Shown here one piece after another: positions 36,033 to 44,876 of a stretch of DNA of 56,666 nt (its first letter is position 1; the number at the start of each line of letters is the position of its first letter). This DNA comes from Streptomyces pseudogriseolus. GTDB taxonomy: Bacteria > Actinomycetota > Actinomycetes > Streptomycetales > Streptomycetaceae. The notes beneath the pieces were generated by a model, which saw only the letters and a list, made by a program, of their open reading frames with translations, searched no databases and was not told the origin of the DNA. The position numbers and the translations under genes were made by a program. The stretch lies in assembly GCA_002154585.1 (NCBI GenBank), contig MUNG01000117.1:1-56666 (forward strand), read 5' to 3'.

Positions 36033-36542
36033 TCAGGCCCCGGGCCGGACGACCACCGCCAGGACCTCCATTCGCCCGCTGTGCTCGAAGTGAAGGGTGA
36101 AGGGCACCAGGTCGCCCTCCGCCCAGCGTTCCGCGGCCGGGACGGTCACATCGCTGCTGTGCGGAGACATGTCGAGGGTGCCCCCGGCGGGGATGGACAG
36201 TGACTCCGTGGGCCAGCGGTATGCGGCTCCGCCGGCGGTCATCCGGTGGCTGCTGAGGGAGATGCCCTCGGTGACGTCGGGCGAAGTCACCCCCACCAGC
36301 CGGTCCTGGGCGCCACCGGCGTTACTGATCTTGAAGAATGCTGCTGTCTCCGGCACTCCCCGCGACGGGAGGAAGAGCCGCGCGTCGGTGACACCGATGC
36401 GTGCGGGTGTACCGGCGTTGCCCGTGGCGGTCCAGACTGCGAGACCGCCCAGGGCCAGCACACAGGCGCAGACCGGTGCCAGAGCGGCCAGGGCGGTGTC
36501 CGCGAGTCGTCGCCGGGTGGGCGTCCAGACGGACGGTGTCAT
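36033..36542 (-). CDS. PCu(A)C-type copper chaperone, membrane-anchored
   Basis: 169 residues starting at an ATGA overlap with copA, behind GGGAGGAG. An N-terminal hydrophobic helix (about 17-35) exports or anchors it. The rest matches the PCu(A)C fold: FLPSRGVPETAAFFKISNAG, the SSHRMTAGG metal-ligand region (the usual HxxxM) and DMSPHSSDV with the second Met/His pair. Such proteins carry Cu(I) outside the membrane, for example to cytochrome oxidase. It ends the copper operon, after the Met/His-rich membrane protein and CopA. Confidence 0.82.
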   Translation of the reverse strand: MTPSVWTPTRRRLADTALAALAPVCACVLALGGLAVWTATGNAGTPARIGVTDARLFLPSRGVPETAAFFKISNAGGAQDRLVGVTSPDVTEGISLSSHRMTAGGAAYRWPTESLSIPAGGTLDMSPHSSDVTVPAAERWAEGDLVPFTLHFEHSGRMEVLAVVVRPGA

Positions 36543-38827
36543 CGAAGGCTCCTCCCACGGGCGGGCGACGTGAACGGACGGCTGCGGGCCGGTGACGGCC
36601 GCCAGGCACGCAGCCGCAGGCTGTTGCCGACCACGAGCAGCGAGCTGACGGACATCGCGGCGGCGGCCAGCATCGGGTTGAGCAGGCCGACCATGGCCAG
36701 GGGCACCGTCACGACGTTGTAGCCGAAGGCCCACAGAAGGTTGACGCTGATCGTCGCCAGCGTGCTGCGGGAGAGGCGGACGGCGTCCGCGAGGGCGTCG
36801 ATGTCTCCGCGGACCAGGGTGACGTCGGCGGCTCCGATCGCCACGTCGGTGCCGGTGCCCATGGCGATGCCGAGGTCGGCCCCGGCCAGGGCGGCGGCGT
36901 CGTTGACTCCGTCGCCGACGACGGCGACCCGGTGGCCCTCTTCCCGTAGTTCGTGGACGAGCCGGGCCTTGTCCTCGGGGGTGCAACGGGCGTGTACGTC
37001 GTCGATGCGCAAGGCGGTGGCGACGGCGCGGGCGGGTGCCTCACGGTCCCCGGTGGCCAGCACCGGCCGTACGCCCAGACGCCGCAGCCGGTCCACGGCC
37101 CGGTAGCTGCCGGGCCGCAGTACGTCTCCGACCTCGACGAGCGCCTCGGTCACACCGTCGACGCGGACCACGACGGGCGTGTGGGCGGCCGTCTCGGCGG
37201 CGGACAGCGCCTTGTCCAAGGGGGCGGGCAGCTCGTCGTCCGGGGCCAGCACCTCCACCAGCCGTCCGTCGACGTTCCCGCGCACGCCGCGTCCCGGCAG
37301 TGCCGCGAAGCCGGTCACGTCCGGCAGCATGCCGTCCGGTGCGGTGCGTCGGGCGTAGGCCATGACGGCCTGGCCCAGTGGGTGCTCGGAACCCTGTTCG
37401 ACCGCTCCCGCGAGCCTGATCGCCTGTTCCTCGCCGATGCCGCCGGGTGCGGCCGTGACCCGGGCGACGCTCATGTGCCCGGAGGTCAGGGTGCCGGTCT
37501 TGTCGAGGACCACGGCGTCGATGTGCTGCAGTCCCTCCAGGGCCTGTGGGCCGCTGACCAGGACGCCCAGTTGGGCGCCACGGCCGGTGGCGGCCATCAG
37601 GGCGGTCGGGGTGGCGAGGCCGAGGGCGCAGGGGCAGGCGACGACCAGGACGGCCACGGAGGCGGTGATCGCGGCCTGCGGGTCGGCGCCCGCGCCGAGC
37701 CAGAAGCCGAGGACGGTGGCGGCCAGGGTGAGCACGACCGGTACGAAGACTCCGGCGACCTTGTCCGCGAGGCGCTGCGCTCGCGCCTTGCCTGCCTGCG
37801 CCTCGGTGACCAGGTGGGTGATACGGGCCAGTCGGGTGTCGGCGCCAACCGCGGTGGCCCGCACGGCCAGCAGACCGCCGACGTTCACGGAACCGCCGAT
37901 CACAACCGTGCCGGGACCGACCTCGGCCGGTTCGCTCTCCCCGGTGACCAGGGAGAGGTCGACGGCCGAACTGCCTTCGGCGACGGTGCCGTCGGTGGCC
38001 ACGCGCTCTCCGGGCCGTACGACGAAGATCTGGCCCACCCGGAGGTCCTCGATGGCGATGCGGCGCTCGCCCGTGTCGTCGCGTACGGCGACCTCCTTGG
38101 CGGCCAGTTCCGCCAGTGAGCGCAGGGCCGCTCCGGTGCCGCGCCGGGCCCTCGCCTCCAGGTACCGGCCCGCCAGGACGAACAGGGGGACGCCGACGGC
38201 GGCCTCCAGGTAGATGTGGGCGACCCCGTCCGACGCCGTCGGCACCAGGCTGAAGGGCATCCGCATGCCCGGATCGCCGGCGCCACCGAGGAACAGGGCG
38301 TAGGAGGACCAGGCGAAGGAGGCCACGACGCCCAGCGACACCAGGGTGTCCATGGTCGACGCCGAGTGCCGCAGGGCCCGCGCCGCCCGCTGGTGGAAGG
38401 GCCAGGCGCCCCAGACCACGACGGGCGCGGCGAGCACGAAGCACAGCCACTGCCAGTTGCGGAACTGCCAGGCGGGCACCATCGACAGAACGAGCACGGG
38501 GACGGCGAGCAGGATGGTGACCGTCAGCCGGTGGCGTTCCTGCTCCGTCTCCGTATCCTCGTCGTCACCGTCCTCTCGGCGCCGCGCTTCGGGCGGTTCG
38601 GGCAGCGCGGCGGTGTATCCGGCCTGCTCGACGGCGGCGACGAGCTGTTCCGGGAGCACCTCGGGCGGATGGTGCACGCGGGCCCTCCCGGTGGCCAGGT
38701 TCACGCTCGCGGTGACGCCGTCCAGCTTGGCCAGCTTCTTCTCCACCCGCTTCACGCAGGCCGCGCAGGTCATGCCGCCGACCGCCAGGTCGGTCACCTC
38801 CTGCACGGACACCGGTTCGCCGGCCAT
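36539..38827 (-). CDS. copA: Copper-transporting P1B-type ATPase
   Basis: 762 residues. One N-terminal HMA domain with GGMTCAACVKR (Cys21, Cys24), eight membrane helices, the membrane metal site VVACPCALGLATPT, the phosphorylation site VVLDKTGTLTSG, the HP motif region SEHPLGQAV and the hinge VGDGVNDAAALAGADLGIAM. The CPC plus the N-terminal CxxC point to Cu(I) efflux from the cytosol. Its ATG overlaps the preceding stop codon (TGATG), and its stop overlaps the chaperone start, so the three genes are translationally coupled. No separate copZ gene or CsoR repressor gene is in view. Confidence 0.95.
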   Translation of the reverse strand: MAGEPVSVQEVTDLAVGGMTCAACVKRVEKKLAKLDGVTASVNLATGRARVHHPPEVLPEQLVAAVEQAGYTAALPEPPEARRREDGDDEDTETEQERHRLTVTILLAVPVLVLSMVPAWQFRNWQWLCFVLAAPVVVWGAWPFHQRAARALRHSASTMDTLVSLGVVASFAWSSYALFLGGAGDPGMRMPFSLVPTASDGVAHIYLEAAVGVPLFVLAGRYLEARARRGTGAALRSLAELAAKEVAVRDDTGERRIAIEDLRVGQIFVVRPGERVATDGTVAEGSSAVDLSLVTGESEPAEVGPGTVVIGGSVNVGGLLAVRATAVGADTRLARITHLVTEAQAGKARAQRLADKVAGVFVPVVLTLAATVLGFWLGAGADPQAAITASVAVLVVACPCALGLATPTALMAATGRGAQLGVLVSGPQALEGLQHIDAVVLDKTGTLTSGHMSVARVTAAPGGIGEEQAIRLAGAVEQGSEHPLGQAVMAYARRTAPDGMLPDVTGFAALPGRGVRGNVDGRLVEVLAPDDELPAPLDKALSAAETAAHTPVVVRVDGVTEALVEVGDVLRPGSYRAVDRLRRLGVRPVLATGDREAPARAVATALRIDDVHARCTPEDKARLVHELREEGHRVAVVGDGVNDAAALAGADLGIAMGTGTDVAIGAADVTLVRGDIDALADAVRLSRSTLATISVNLLWAFGYNVVTVPLAMVGLLNPMLAAAAMSVSSLLVVGNSLRLRAWRPSPARSRPFTSPARGRSLR

Positions 38828-39081
38828 CAGCGTCCGCTCCCGTGGTTCATGCCGCCCATGTCGTCGTCTTCCGTGTCCGTGCCGCCGCCCTCATGGCCGT
38901 CCTGGGTGATCCCGGGACCGTGCATCCCGGGCGCGACGGGGCCGACGCTCCGGCCGACGGCGTAGGAGGCGGCGAACACCAGCACCAGCAGCACGAGGAA
39001 CCCACACAGGGCGGGAGGGGGCAGGAACCGGTGCAGCAGGCCGGCCGGGGCGCCGGAAGCGGGTTGCCGCGTCTGCTCCAT
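38827..39081 (-). CDS. Small Met/His-rich single-pass membrane protein of the copper operon
   Basis: 84 residues from the ATG at 39081 (GGGAGAG ribosome site; nine upstream in-frame codons are unlikely to be used). One helix at about 23-45 is followed by an outward or cytosolic tail rich in Gly, His, Met and Asp (MHGPGITQDGHEGG, DDDMGGMNHG). The tail could bind Cu(I). It is the first gene of the copA operon, joined to it by a TGATG overlap. Confidence 0.75.
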   Translation of the reverse strand: MEQTRQPASGAPAGLLHRFLPPPALCGFLVLLVLVFAASYAVGRSVGPVAPGMHGPGITQDGHEGGGTDTEDDDMGGMNHGSGR

Positions 39082-39235
39082 CTGTCGACTCTCCCGTTCG
39101 CGTTGCACGTCGTACGGCCTCCGCTGAACCGAGCCGTACCGGTACAGGAGTCGGGGCCGCAGGTGCTCAAGTTCCTCAGGGCAAGTGTGACGCCCGTCAC
39201 TAGAGAGACCCGAGAGGCTTCAGGAAGGCCGGCAG

Positions 39236-39269
39236 CCGTCGGCCGCTGCCCGGGAGCGGCGACCGACGG
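39236..39269 (-). terminator. Imperfect hairpin after the first ECF sigma gene
   Basis: CCGTCGG and CCGCT on the left pair with AGCGG and CCGACGG on the right around a GCCCGGG loop. It lies 25 bp beyond the sigma-factor stop codon, in the gap before the copper operon. Confidence 0.5.
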
Positions 39270-39293
39270 CCGGAACGACGCCCGGTCGTGTCG

Positions 39294-39890
39294 TCAGGCC
39301 ACGGCGGGTTCCGCCAGGTGGCGGGTGACGGACCCGTCCGCCGCCCACTCGGCCAGGGCGGTCCGCGCGCGAGACACCCGGGAGCGCACCGTGCCGATTG
39401 GGCACCGGCTCAGCTCGGCGGCCTCGGCGTACGGCAGTCCGATGAGCTGGGTCAGCACGAACGCCTCACGGCGGTCGCCGGGCAGGGAGTCGACCAGCTC
39501 CATGAGGGCGACGCCCTCGTCGAAGCCCGGCAGTCCCGTCGGCTGGGCGCGTTCTGCCGCGGCCTGCCAGTCGTCGGTCCATGCCGTACGGGGACGGCAG
39601 GCGGCATGGCGCAGGCTGTCGATGACGGTCCGGCGGGGGATCGACAGCAGCCAGGTCCGCGCCGAGGAACGCCCCTCGAACCGGGGCAGTGCCGTCAGGG
39701 CGCGCAGGAACGTGTCCTGGGTCAGGTCGTCCGCCGCCTGCGCGTCGTCGGCGAGGTACGTCACGTAGCGGCGTACGTCGCGTTGCAGTGCCCGGACGAA
39801 ACGGTCGACCGCTTCGCTGTCGCCGTCGGCGGCGGCGAGCGCCCAGGAGGTGACCGTCTCGTCGGTCACGGTGGGCAGGGCAGGGGTCAT
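39294..39890 (-). CDS. ECF RNA polymerase sigma factor (copy 1)
   Basis: 198 residues. Region 2 is AVDRFVRALQRDVRRYVTYL with DDLTQDTFLRAL (-10 recognition), and region 4 is EAFVLTQLIGLPYAEAAELS with CPIGTVRSRVSRAR (-35 helix-turn-helix). The ATG at 39890 follows AGGAAGGACC. It is strongly similar throughout to the sigma factor at 40923-41564. No anti-sigma zinc-finger gene is adjacent; instead the gene for a His-rich membrane protein precedes it by 152 bp. The copper operon lies directly downstream, making it a possible target. Confidence 0.92.
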   Translation of the reverse strand: MTPALPTVTDETVTSWALAAADGDSEAVDRFVRALQRDVRRYVTYLADDAQAADDLTQDTFLRALTALPRFEGRSSARTWLLSIPRRTVIDSLRHAACRPRTAWTDDWQAAAERAQPTGLPGFDEGVALMELVDSLPGDRREAFVLTQLIGLPYAEAAELSRCPIGTVRSRVSRARTALAEWAADGSVTRHLAEPAVA

Positions 39891-40042
39891 GGTCCTGTGG
39901 TCCTTCCTTCAGTCCCGCGCGGACGAGCCGGGCACCGCACAGGTGCCGTCGGCGGTCGCACGGGTGATGGGGAGATCCGGCCGCGAGGAAGCGCGGGCGG
40001 GAGACCGCCGCCGTGTGGAAGGCGGTGGCGGTGATCCGGCTG

Positions 40043-40783
40043 TCAGACGACAGCGGTCTCCCCGGGAGGCCCCCGGGTGGTGAGGGCGTGGACGAGCAGG
40101 AGCTGCCGCAGGCGCCGCCTCGGCCGCGGAGCCGGGCGGAAGGAGGGCGGAGTGGAGGGTGGGCAGAGTACCGCCAGTACCAGCCGCAACGGTACGAACG
40201 CGCGGTCCGCGCAGGCGCGGAGCATCTTGAAGACCGCGGTTTCGCCCTGGGCCAGCCAGAGTCCGCACAGGACGGCGGCCAACACGTGGGCGGCCGGCAT
40301 GCCCCAGGAGGACGAGCCGGCCAGGTGCGTCATGTCGTGGCCCGTCGACGTCATGCTGTGGGCGCCGTGAGAGGCCAGGTGATCCGTGGGGTGCAGTCCC
40401 GCCGCCACGGCGATGTCATAGGCCCGGGCAACCCGCTCGGGCGTGGGGGCCGCGCCGCAGAGAAAGCGGTCGGCCCATTGCCGAAGGGACTGCGCATCCC
40501 CCGGGGCCGCCGCCATGGCCGGCCGGTTGCCGGACTGCGCGAGCGTGAAGGCGATATGCAGGCAGGTCTGGACGACGACCGTCAGGCCGGCCACCGTACG
40601 GCGGCGACGCTCGTGGGCCCCGAAAGCCCAGCCGACGGCACCGACCACGGCGGCGCCGGAGAGGAGCACCCACCAGGGCAGCCCCTCCCCCGACATCAGC
40701 ACGTGGCCGAGGGCGGCGAGCACCACGCAGACGGCCGCGAACACCGCGGCCCGCAGCACACGCAGAAACCCACCGGCGAACAT
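40043..40783 (-). CDS. Multi-pass membrane protein with a His/Met-containing loop (copy 1)
   Basis: 246 residues from the ATG at 40783. About four or five hydrophobic helices, with a loop containing HLASHGAHSMTSTGHDMTHL between them, and an Arg-rich C-terminus ending RGPPGETAVV. The ending, the AAVFAAVCVVLAALGHVLMS helix and the loop are shared with the protein at 41756-42460. I do not know the family. The His/Met loop and the copper-gene neighbours suggest metal binding, perhaps as sensor for the paired sigma factor. Confidence 0.65.
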   Translation of the reverse strand: MFAGGFLRVLRAAVFAAVCVVLAALGHVLMSGEGLPWWVLLSGAAVVGAVGWAFGAHERRRRTVAGLTVVVQTCLHIAFTLAQSGNRPAMAAAPGDAQSLRQWADRFLCGAAPTPERVARAYDIAVAAGLHPTDHLASHGAHSMTSTGHDMTHLAGSSSWGMPAAHVLAAVLCGLWLAQGETAVFKMLRACADRAFVPLRLVLAVLCPPSTPPSFRPAPRPRRRLRQLLLVHALTTRGPPGETAVV

Positions 40784-40922
40784 GGCGCCCCATCCTGGCA
40801 CCCTGCGGACGAACCGCCGGCACCGGGGATACCCACCCGACCGGACCGCGGCCGGGAGCGAGTCCTGCACGGCCCGGTTTCGAAGCCCCCAGCGGTCGGC
40901 CCGAGCCGCTCAGGACACCCGG

Positions 40923-41564
40923 TCAGTCCGGAGCCCTCACCAGGTCGGCTCGTTCCGCCTCGTGCAGTAACTGCGTCAACGCTGCACGGGCCCGGGCGAC
41001 CCGGGAGCGGACCGTACCGATCGGGCAGCCGCTGAGCTCGGCCGCCTCCGCGTAGGGAAGGCCGACGAGTTGGGTGAGGACGAACGCCTCACGGCGTTCG
41101 GCGGGCAGCGCGTCCAGCAGTTCGGTGAGAGCGATGCCGTCGTCGAAGCCGGGCAGACCGCGCTCCTGGGCGCGTTCGGCGGCGGCCTGCCAGTCGTCGG
41201 TGTCGGCGAGACGCGGCCGGGCGGACGCGTGCCGGTAACTGTCGATCACCGCCCGGCGGGCGATGGACAGCAGCCAGACGCGGGCGGAGGAGCGGCCCTC
41301 GAAACGGTGCAGGCTGCCCAGGGCCCGCAGGAAGGTGTCCTGAGCCAGGTCGTCGGCGGCCTGGGGGTCGGCGCCCAGATACCCGACGAAATGCCGGACG
41401 TCTCTTTGGAGGGCGCGAACGAACTTCTCGACTGCTTCCGGGTCACCACCGCGGGCGGTGAGCGCCCAGGCCGTTATCAGCTCGTCGGCGGACTTGCGTT
41501 CCTCAGGTGTTCTCGTGAGGTGCGGAGTTCTGTCGCATGCGGCAGGAAGAGCGGGACTGATCAC
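40923..41564 (-). CDS. ECF RNA polymerase sigma factor (copy 2)
   Basis: 213 residues from a GTG at 41564 with AGGA upstream. Region 2 FVRALQRDVRHFVGYLGA with DDLAQDTFLRAL and region 4 EAFVLTQLVGLPYAEAAELS with CPIGTVRSRVARAR nearly repeat copy 1, which suggests a local duplication. It lies 191 bp after one membrane-protein gene and 139 bp before the other, so the four genes alternate membrane-sigma-membrane-sigma. The target promoters cannot be read from the window alone. Confidence 0.92.
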   Translation of the reverse strand: MISPALPAACDRTPHLTRTPEERKSADELITAWALTARGGDPEAVEKFVRALQRDVRHFVGYLGADPQAADDLAQDTFLRALGSLHRFEGRSSARVWLLSIARRAVIDSYRHASARPRLADTDDWQAAAERAQERGLPGFDDGIALTELLDALPAERREAFVLTQLVGLPYAEAAELSGCPIGTVRSRVARARAALTQLLHEAERADLVRAPD

Positions 41565-41700
41565 CTGGTGTCCTTTTCGGGGGTCCGGAGGGCCGACACG
41601 CGGACATCCGGAGACCGGACCGGGCGGCTCGGGGCACACGGCGGATCCGGTGTGGGCAGGGGGTGGCAGGAGTACGCCTGTACTGCGGCGCACTCCTGAT

Positions 41701-41718
41701 GCCCGAAGCCGTTCGGGC
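41701..41718 (-). terminator. Short hairpin after membrane protein copy 2
   Basis: A 7-bp stem GCCCGAA/TTCGGGC with a GCCG loop, 38 bp beyond the stop codon of the membrane-protein gene. Confidence 0.45.
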
Positions 41719-41755
41719 GTGAGAGGCCCGGGACGGTGTCGGGGAACCGGCTGTC

Positions 41756-42460
41756 TCAGAGGACAGCGGTTCCCACGGGCGGACCCCGAGAAGTGATCGC
41801 GTACACCAGGAGCAGCCGGCGCGGACTGCGGTCCGTGCGGCCACGGCGCAGGACGACGCCTGGGCGGCGCGGAGGTGCCGGGAGGGCGAGGAGCAGTCGC
41901 AGCGGGGCGGCCAGCCGTCCGGCGACGGCCCGCAGGATGCGGAAGGCCGCGCGTTCGCCATGCGCGAGCCACAGGCCGCTCAGTAGCGCGGCCAGCAAGT
42001 GGGCGGCGAGCATGCCCGGGGAGGACATCTCGCCGCCCATGATGTGGCCGATTCCCGTCACCGGGTCCATGGCACCCGTCGGCCCCATGGCGGATCCGTC
42101 ATGGGGCATGGAGTGCATGGCGTGACCGGTGTGAACCGTGGAGGCCATGTGATGCGTGGAAGGCGTGCCGTGAGCCGTACCGCCCGCGGACATCGACGAC
42201 GTCGACAGTGCCTGCGCGTAGGAGAACCACTCGTGCAGGGCCGACTGGGCGGCCACCACGACGGAGGAGACGAGAAGGAGACCGCGTTCCCGACCGGCCA
42301 GGCACCATGCCGTCCCACCGCATGCCATTACTGCGACGGCGAGGGCCCACCAGGGCACGGAGGAGCCCGACATCATGACGTGCCCCAGGGCGGCGAGCAG
42401 CACGCAGACGGCCGCGAACACCGCGGCCCGTGTCGTGCGGAGACACCACCCAGCGCCCAT
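41756..42460 (-). CDS. Multi-pass membrane protein with a large His/Met-rich loop (copy 2)
   Basis: 234 residues. The helices and the C-terminal LLLVYAITSRGPPVGTAVL match copy 1. The loop between helices (about 95-145) is far richer in His and Met (THHMASTVHTGHAMHSMPHD, then IGHIMGGEMSSPGM), the kind of sequence that binds copper or silver ions. It is the first gene of the sigma/membrane cluster and is divergent from the MFS transporter gene. Function is inferred only from composition and neighbours. Confidence 0.65.
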   Translation of the reverse strand: MGAGWCLRTTRAAVFAAVCVLLAALGHVMMSGSSVPWWALAVAVMACGGTAWCLAGRERGLLLVSSVVVAAQSALHEWFSYAQALSTSSMSAGGTAHGTPSTHHMASTVHTGHAMHSMPHDGSAMGPTGAMDPVTGIGHIMGGEMSSPGMLAAHLLAALLSGLWLAHGERAAFRILRAVAGRLAAPLRLLLALPAPPRRPGVVLRRGRTDRSPRRLLLVYAITSRGPPVGTAVL

Positions 42461-42615
42461 GGCGGCTCATCCTTGCATTTCCGGCGCACCGTCTTGAGCG
42501 AGTACGAGAAGTTCCCGGGCCCGCGCCTCAATCCGCTCCCGGTGATTCATGTCACGCCAACCCCCGGGAACTCCAGGAGAGTTGCACTCGACTGCCTCCC
42601 CAAGGAGGTGCGTCT

Positions 42616-43833
42616 GTGACGACGGGACGGACAGAGCAGGCCGGGCGGAACGAGGCAGGTTCGGCAACCGGGGAAAAAGCGACAAGGGCTCTGACCACGC
42701 TGCTGACGTGTGCCATGGCCTTCTCGATGATGCAGCTGTTCCTGCTCGGGGCGCTCGGCCCGCGGCTCGTCGCGGACCTCGGCGTCTCACCGACGGTGCT
42801 CGGGCTGACGACCACCGTCGGGTTCGCCACGGCGGCCGTGCTCTCCCCGGCCGGCGGCCGGGTGGTGGACCGGGTCGGGCCCCGACGCTGCCTGGTGGCC
42901 CTGCTCGCCGTGGCCGCGGTCACGCTGGCACTGATCGGAACGGCTCCCGGCTCCGGGTTCCTGCTGGCCGCCGTCGCGCTCGGCGGACTGCCGCAGGCAC
43001 TGGCCAACCCCGCCACGAACAAGGCGATCCTCGCCGCCGTACCGCCTGCCCGGCGCGGCTCGGTGACCGGCATGAAGCAGTCGGGGGTACAGCTCGGGGC
43101 ATTCGCGGCCGGGCTGCCGCTCGCGGCGCTGGCCGGTCTCACCGGGTGGCGGGGCGCCGTCTGGACCGCCGCCGGCGCCGCGGCGGTGGCCGCCGTGTGG
43201 GCGGCACGCGCCCTGCCCGTCGATCCGCCCGCGAAGTCCACTCCGGCCATCTGGGTGCCGCGCGGGATGACCGCGTGGCTGATGGTGTTCTCGCTGCTGC
43301 TCGGCTGCGGCATCGCCTCGGTCAACACCTACCTGTCGCTGTACGGCACCGAACGTCTGGGGCTCGGTCCCACGGCGGCGGGGGCGCTGGTGGCCGTGCT
43401 CGGTGTCTCCGGGATCGCGGGCCGGCTGGGCTGGTCGAAGGTGGCGGGGCATCCCGGCCGGGCGGTCTGGCTGCCAGGCTCGCTCGCCGTCGGAGCGGTG
43501 GCGGCGGCCCTGCTGTTGGCGGGCTCGTCGTCCGCTCGCCCGTTCGTGTGGGTGGCGGCCGTGGCCGTCGGGGTGTTCGCCGTGGCAGCGAACGCGGTGT
43601 CGATGGTCCTCGTCATGCAGCGCGCCGCGCCGGGCCGGGCCGGCCAGGACTCCGCGCTGGTCTCCGCGGGCTTCTTCGCCGGGTTCGCGGTCGGTCCGCC
43701 AATGTTCGGGGTGCTGGCCGAGGCGGGCCGGTACGGGAGCGGGTGGCTCCTCGTGGCGGCCGAGTTCGCGGGGGCCGGGGTGGTGGCGCTGTTGTGGTCC
43801 GTGCGGGAACGCCGGTCGGACGTGCGGCCATGA
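42616..43833 (+). CDS. Major facilitator superfamily transporter
   Basis: 405 residues from a GTG at 42616 with a GGAGG ribosome site. Twelve membrane helices in two halves; the loop 2-3 signature appears as GGRVVDRVGPRRCLVALLAV and GMKQSGVQLGAFAAGLPLAA resembles motif C-like regions of sugar/cyanate-type MFS members. Substrate unknown. Its stop overlaps the ATG of the GH88-like gene (ATGA), so it may import the oligosaccharide which that enzyme cuts. Confidence 0.85.
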   Translation: MTTGRTEQAGRNEAGSATGEKATRALTTLLTCAMAFSMMQLFLLGALGPRLVADLGVSPTVLGLTTTVGFATAAVLSPAGGRVVDRVGPRRCLVALLAVAAVTLALIGTAPGSGFLLAAVALGGLPQALANPATNKAILAAVPPARRGSVTGMKQSGVQLGAFAAGLPLAALAGLTGWRGAVWTAAGAAAVAAVWAARALPVDPPAKSTPAIWVPRGMTAWLMVFSLLLGCGIASVNTYLSLYGTERLGLGPTAAGALVAVLGVSGIAGRLGWSKVAGHPGRAVWLPGSLAVGAVAAALLLAGSSSARPFVWVAAVAVGVFAVAANAVSMVLVMQRAAPGRAGQDSALVSAGFFAGFAVGPPMFGVLAEAGRYGSGWLLVAAEFAGAGVVALLWSVRERRSDVRP

Positions 43834-44876
43834 GGGCACGCACGGACGGGTCCGCCCGTCCTCCCGAGAACCGGCGGGCGGGCCGCGTGGAACCGGACCC
43901 GGCACCCGACTGGGCCGCCCCGGCGCTCGACTCCGTCCTCGCCAGGGCCTTCGCCACACGTGCCGAAGCCGGCGACCGGTTCCCCCTCTACGCCGACCCG
44001 GACACCGGCACGTGGAGGACGACCGCGCGCGGCTCCTGGACCGGCGGCTTCTGGGCGGGACTGCTGTGGCTGCGCGCCCGGCACACCGGCGACCCCTCTG
44101 ACCGGGAGGCCGCACGGGCGTGCACGGCCCGCCTGGCCGACTGGGCCGGTGCGGACACCTCCACCCGTGGACTGATCCTCTGGTACGGCACCGTCTTCGC
44201 CGATGACGGAGACCGGATCCGGAACCGGGGCGCGCGGGCCTGCCGGGACGCCTTCGATCCGGAACTGGGCCTCGTGCCGTGGGGGTCGGCGTTCGGCGGG
44301 CCGCGGCTGATGGCCCGCGTGGACGGCGTACCCGGCATGGTGCCGTTGCTGGCCACGGTGGACGTGGAGGCCGCCCGCTCCCATCTGCGTCGGCATCTCG
44401 ACCTGTGCCTCGGGAGCCAACCGTCCTCGTGGTCGTGGCTGCACACCGAGGCGACCGGCTGGGCCGCCTGCGCCGATCCCCCACCGGGCTGGAGCCGTGG
44501 TCCGGCGTGGCTGCTGCTCGCCCTGGCCGAAGGCGCCTGTCTGCCGGACGGCGACTCGTTCGCCGAGCCGGCCGACACGTTGGTGCCGGATTCTCCCGTG
44601 CCGCTCGCCGACGCCGCTCACCCCGACGGCCCTCTCGACACCTCCGCCGCCGCCATCACGGCGCTGGCGCTGCTGCGACTGGGACGCCGGGACCGGGCCG
44701 TCGGCCTCCTCGAAACGCTGGTCGACCGGCACCTGACCACCGACGGCCGCCTCCTGGACGGCTGTTACGACCTGACGGCTGGAACAGCCGTCCGGCACGA
44801 GCTGATCTGGGGCGACTTCTTCCTGGCCTACGCCCTGGCGGAACTCACCGGCCGGGTGGCCGGTGGCACCGGCTAG
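43830..44876 (+). CDS. Glycoside hydrolase family 88-like protein (unsaturated glucuronyl hydrolase type)
   Basis: 348 residues with no signal peptide; cytosolic. It has the (alpha/alpha)6-barrel motifs SWTGGFWAGLLWLRARHTGD, then GWAACADPPPGWSRGPAWLL, LDTSAAAITALALLRL and HELIWGDFFLAYALAEL, which are typical of GH88/GH105. Family members release 4,5-unsaturated uronic acid from lyase products, using an Asp pair. It is translationally coupled to the upstream MFS transporter and overlaps the 3' end of the convergent acyl-CoA dehydrogenase gene by 4 bp. No polysaccharide lyase gene is in view. Confidence 0.78.
   Translation: MRARTDGSARPPENRRAGRVEPDPAPDWAAPALDSVLARAFATRAEAGDRFPLYADPDTGTWRTTARGSWTGGFWAGLLWLRARHTGDPSDREAARACTARLADWAGADTSTRGLILWYGTVFADDGDRIRNRGARACRDAFDPELGLVPWGSAFGGPRLMARVDGVPGMVPLLATVDVEAARSHLRRHLDLCLGSQPSSWSWLHTEATGWAACADPPPGWSRGPAWLLLALAEGACLPDGDSFAEPADTLVPDSPVPLADAAHPDGPLDTSAAAITALALLRLGRRDRAVGLLETLVDRHLTTDGRLLDGCYDLTAGTAVRHELIWGDFFLAYALAELTGRVAGGTG

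Noticed and set aside
42549-43829. Upstream extension of the GH88-like frame (total 775 codons)
   Set aside because: It runs out of frame through the MFS transporter; the GH88 gene is better started at the ATG at 43830, which overlaps the MFS stop.
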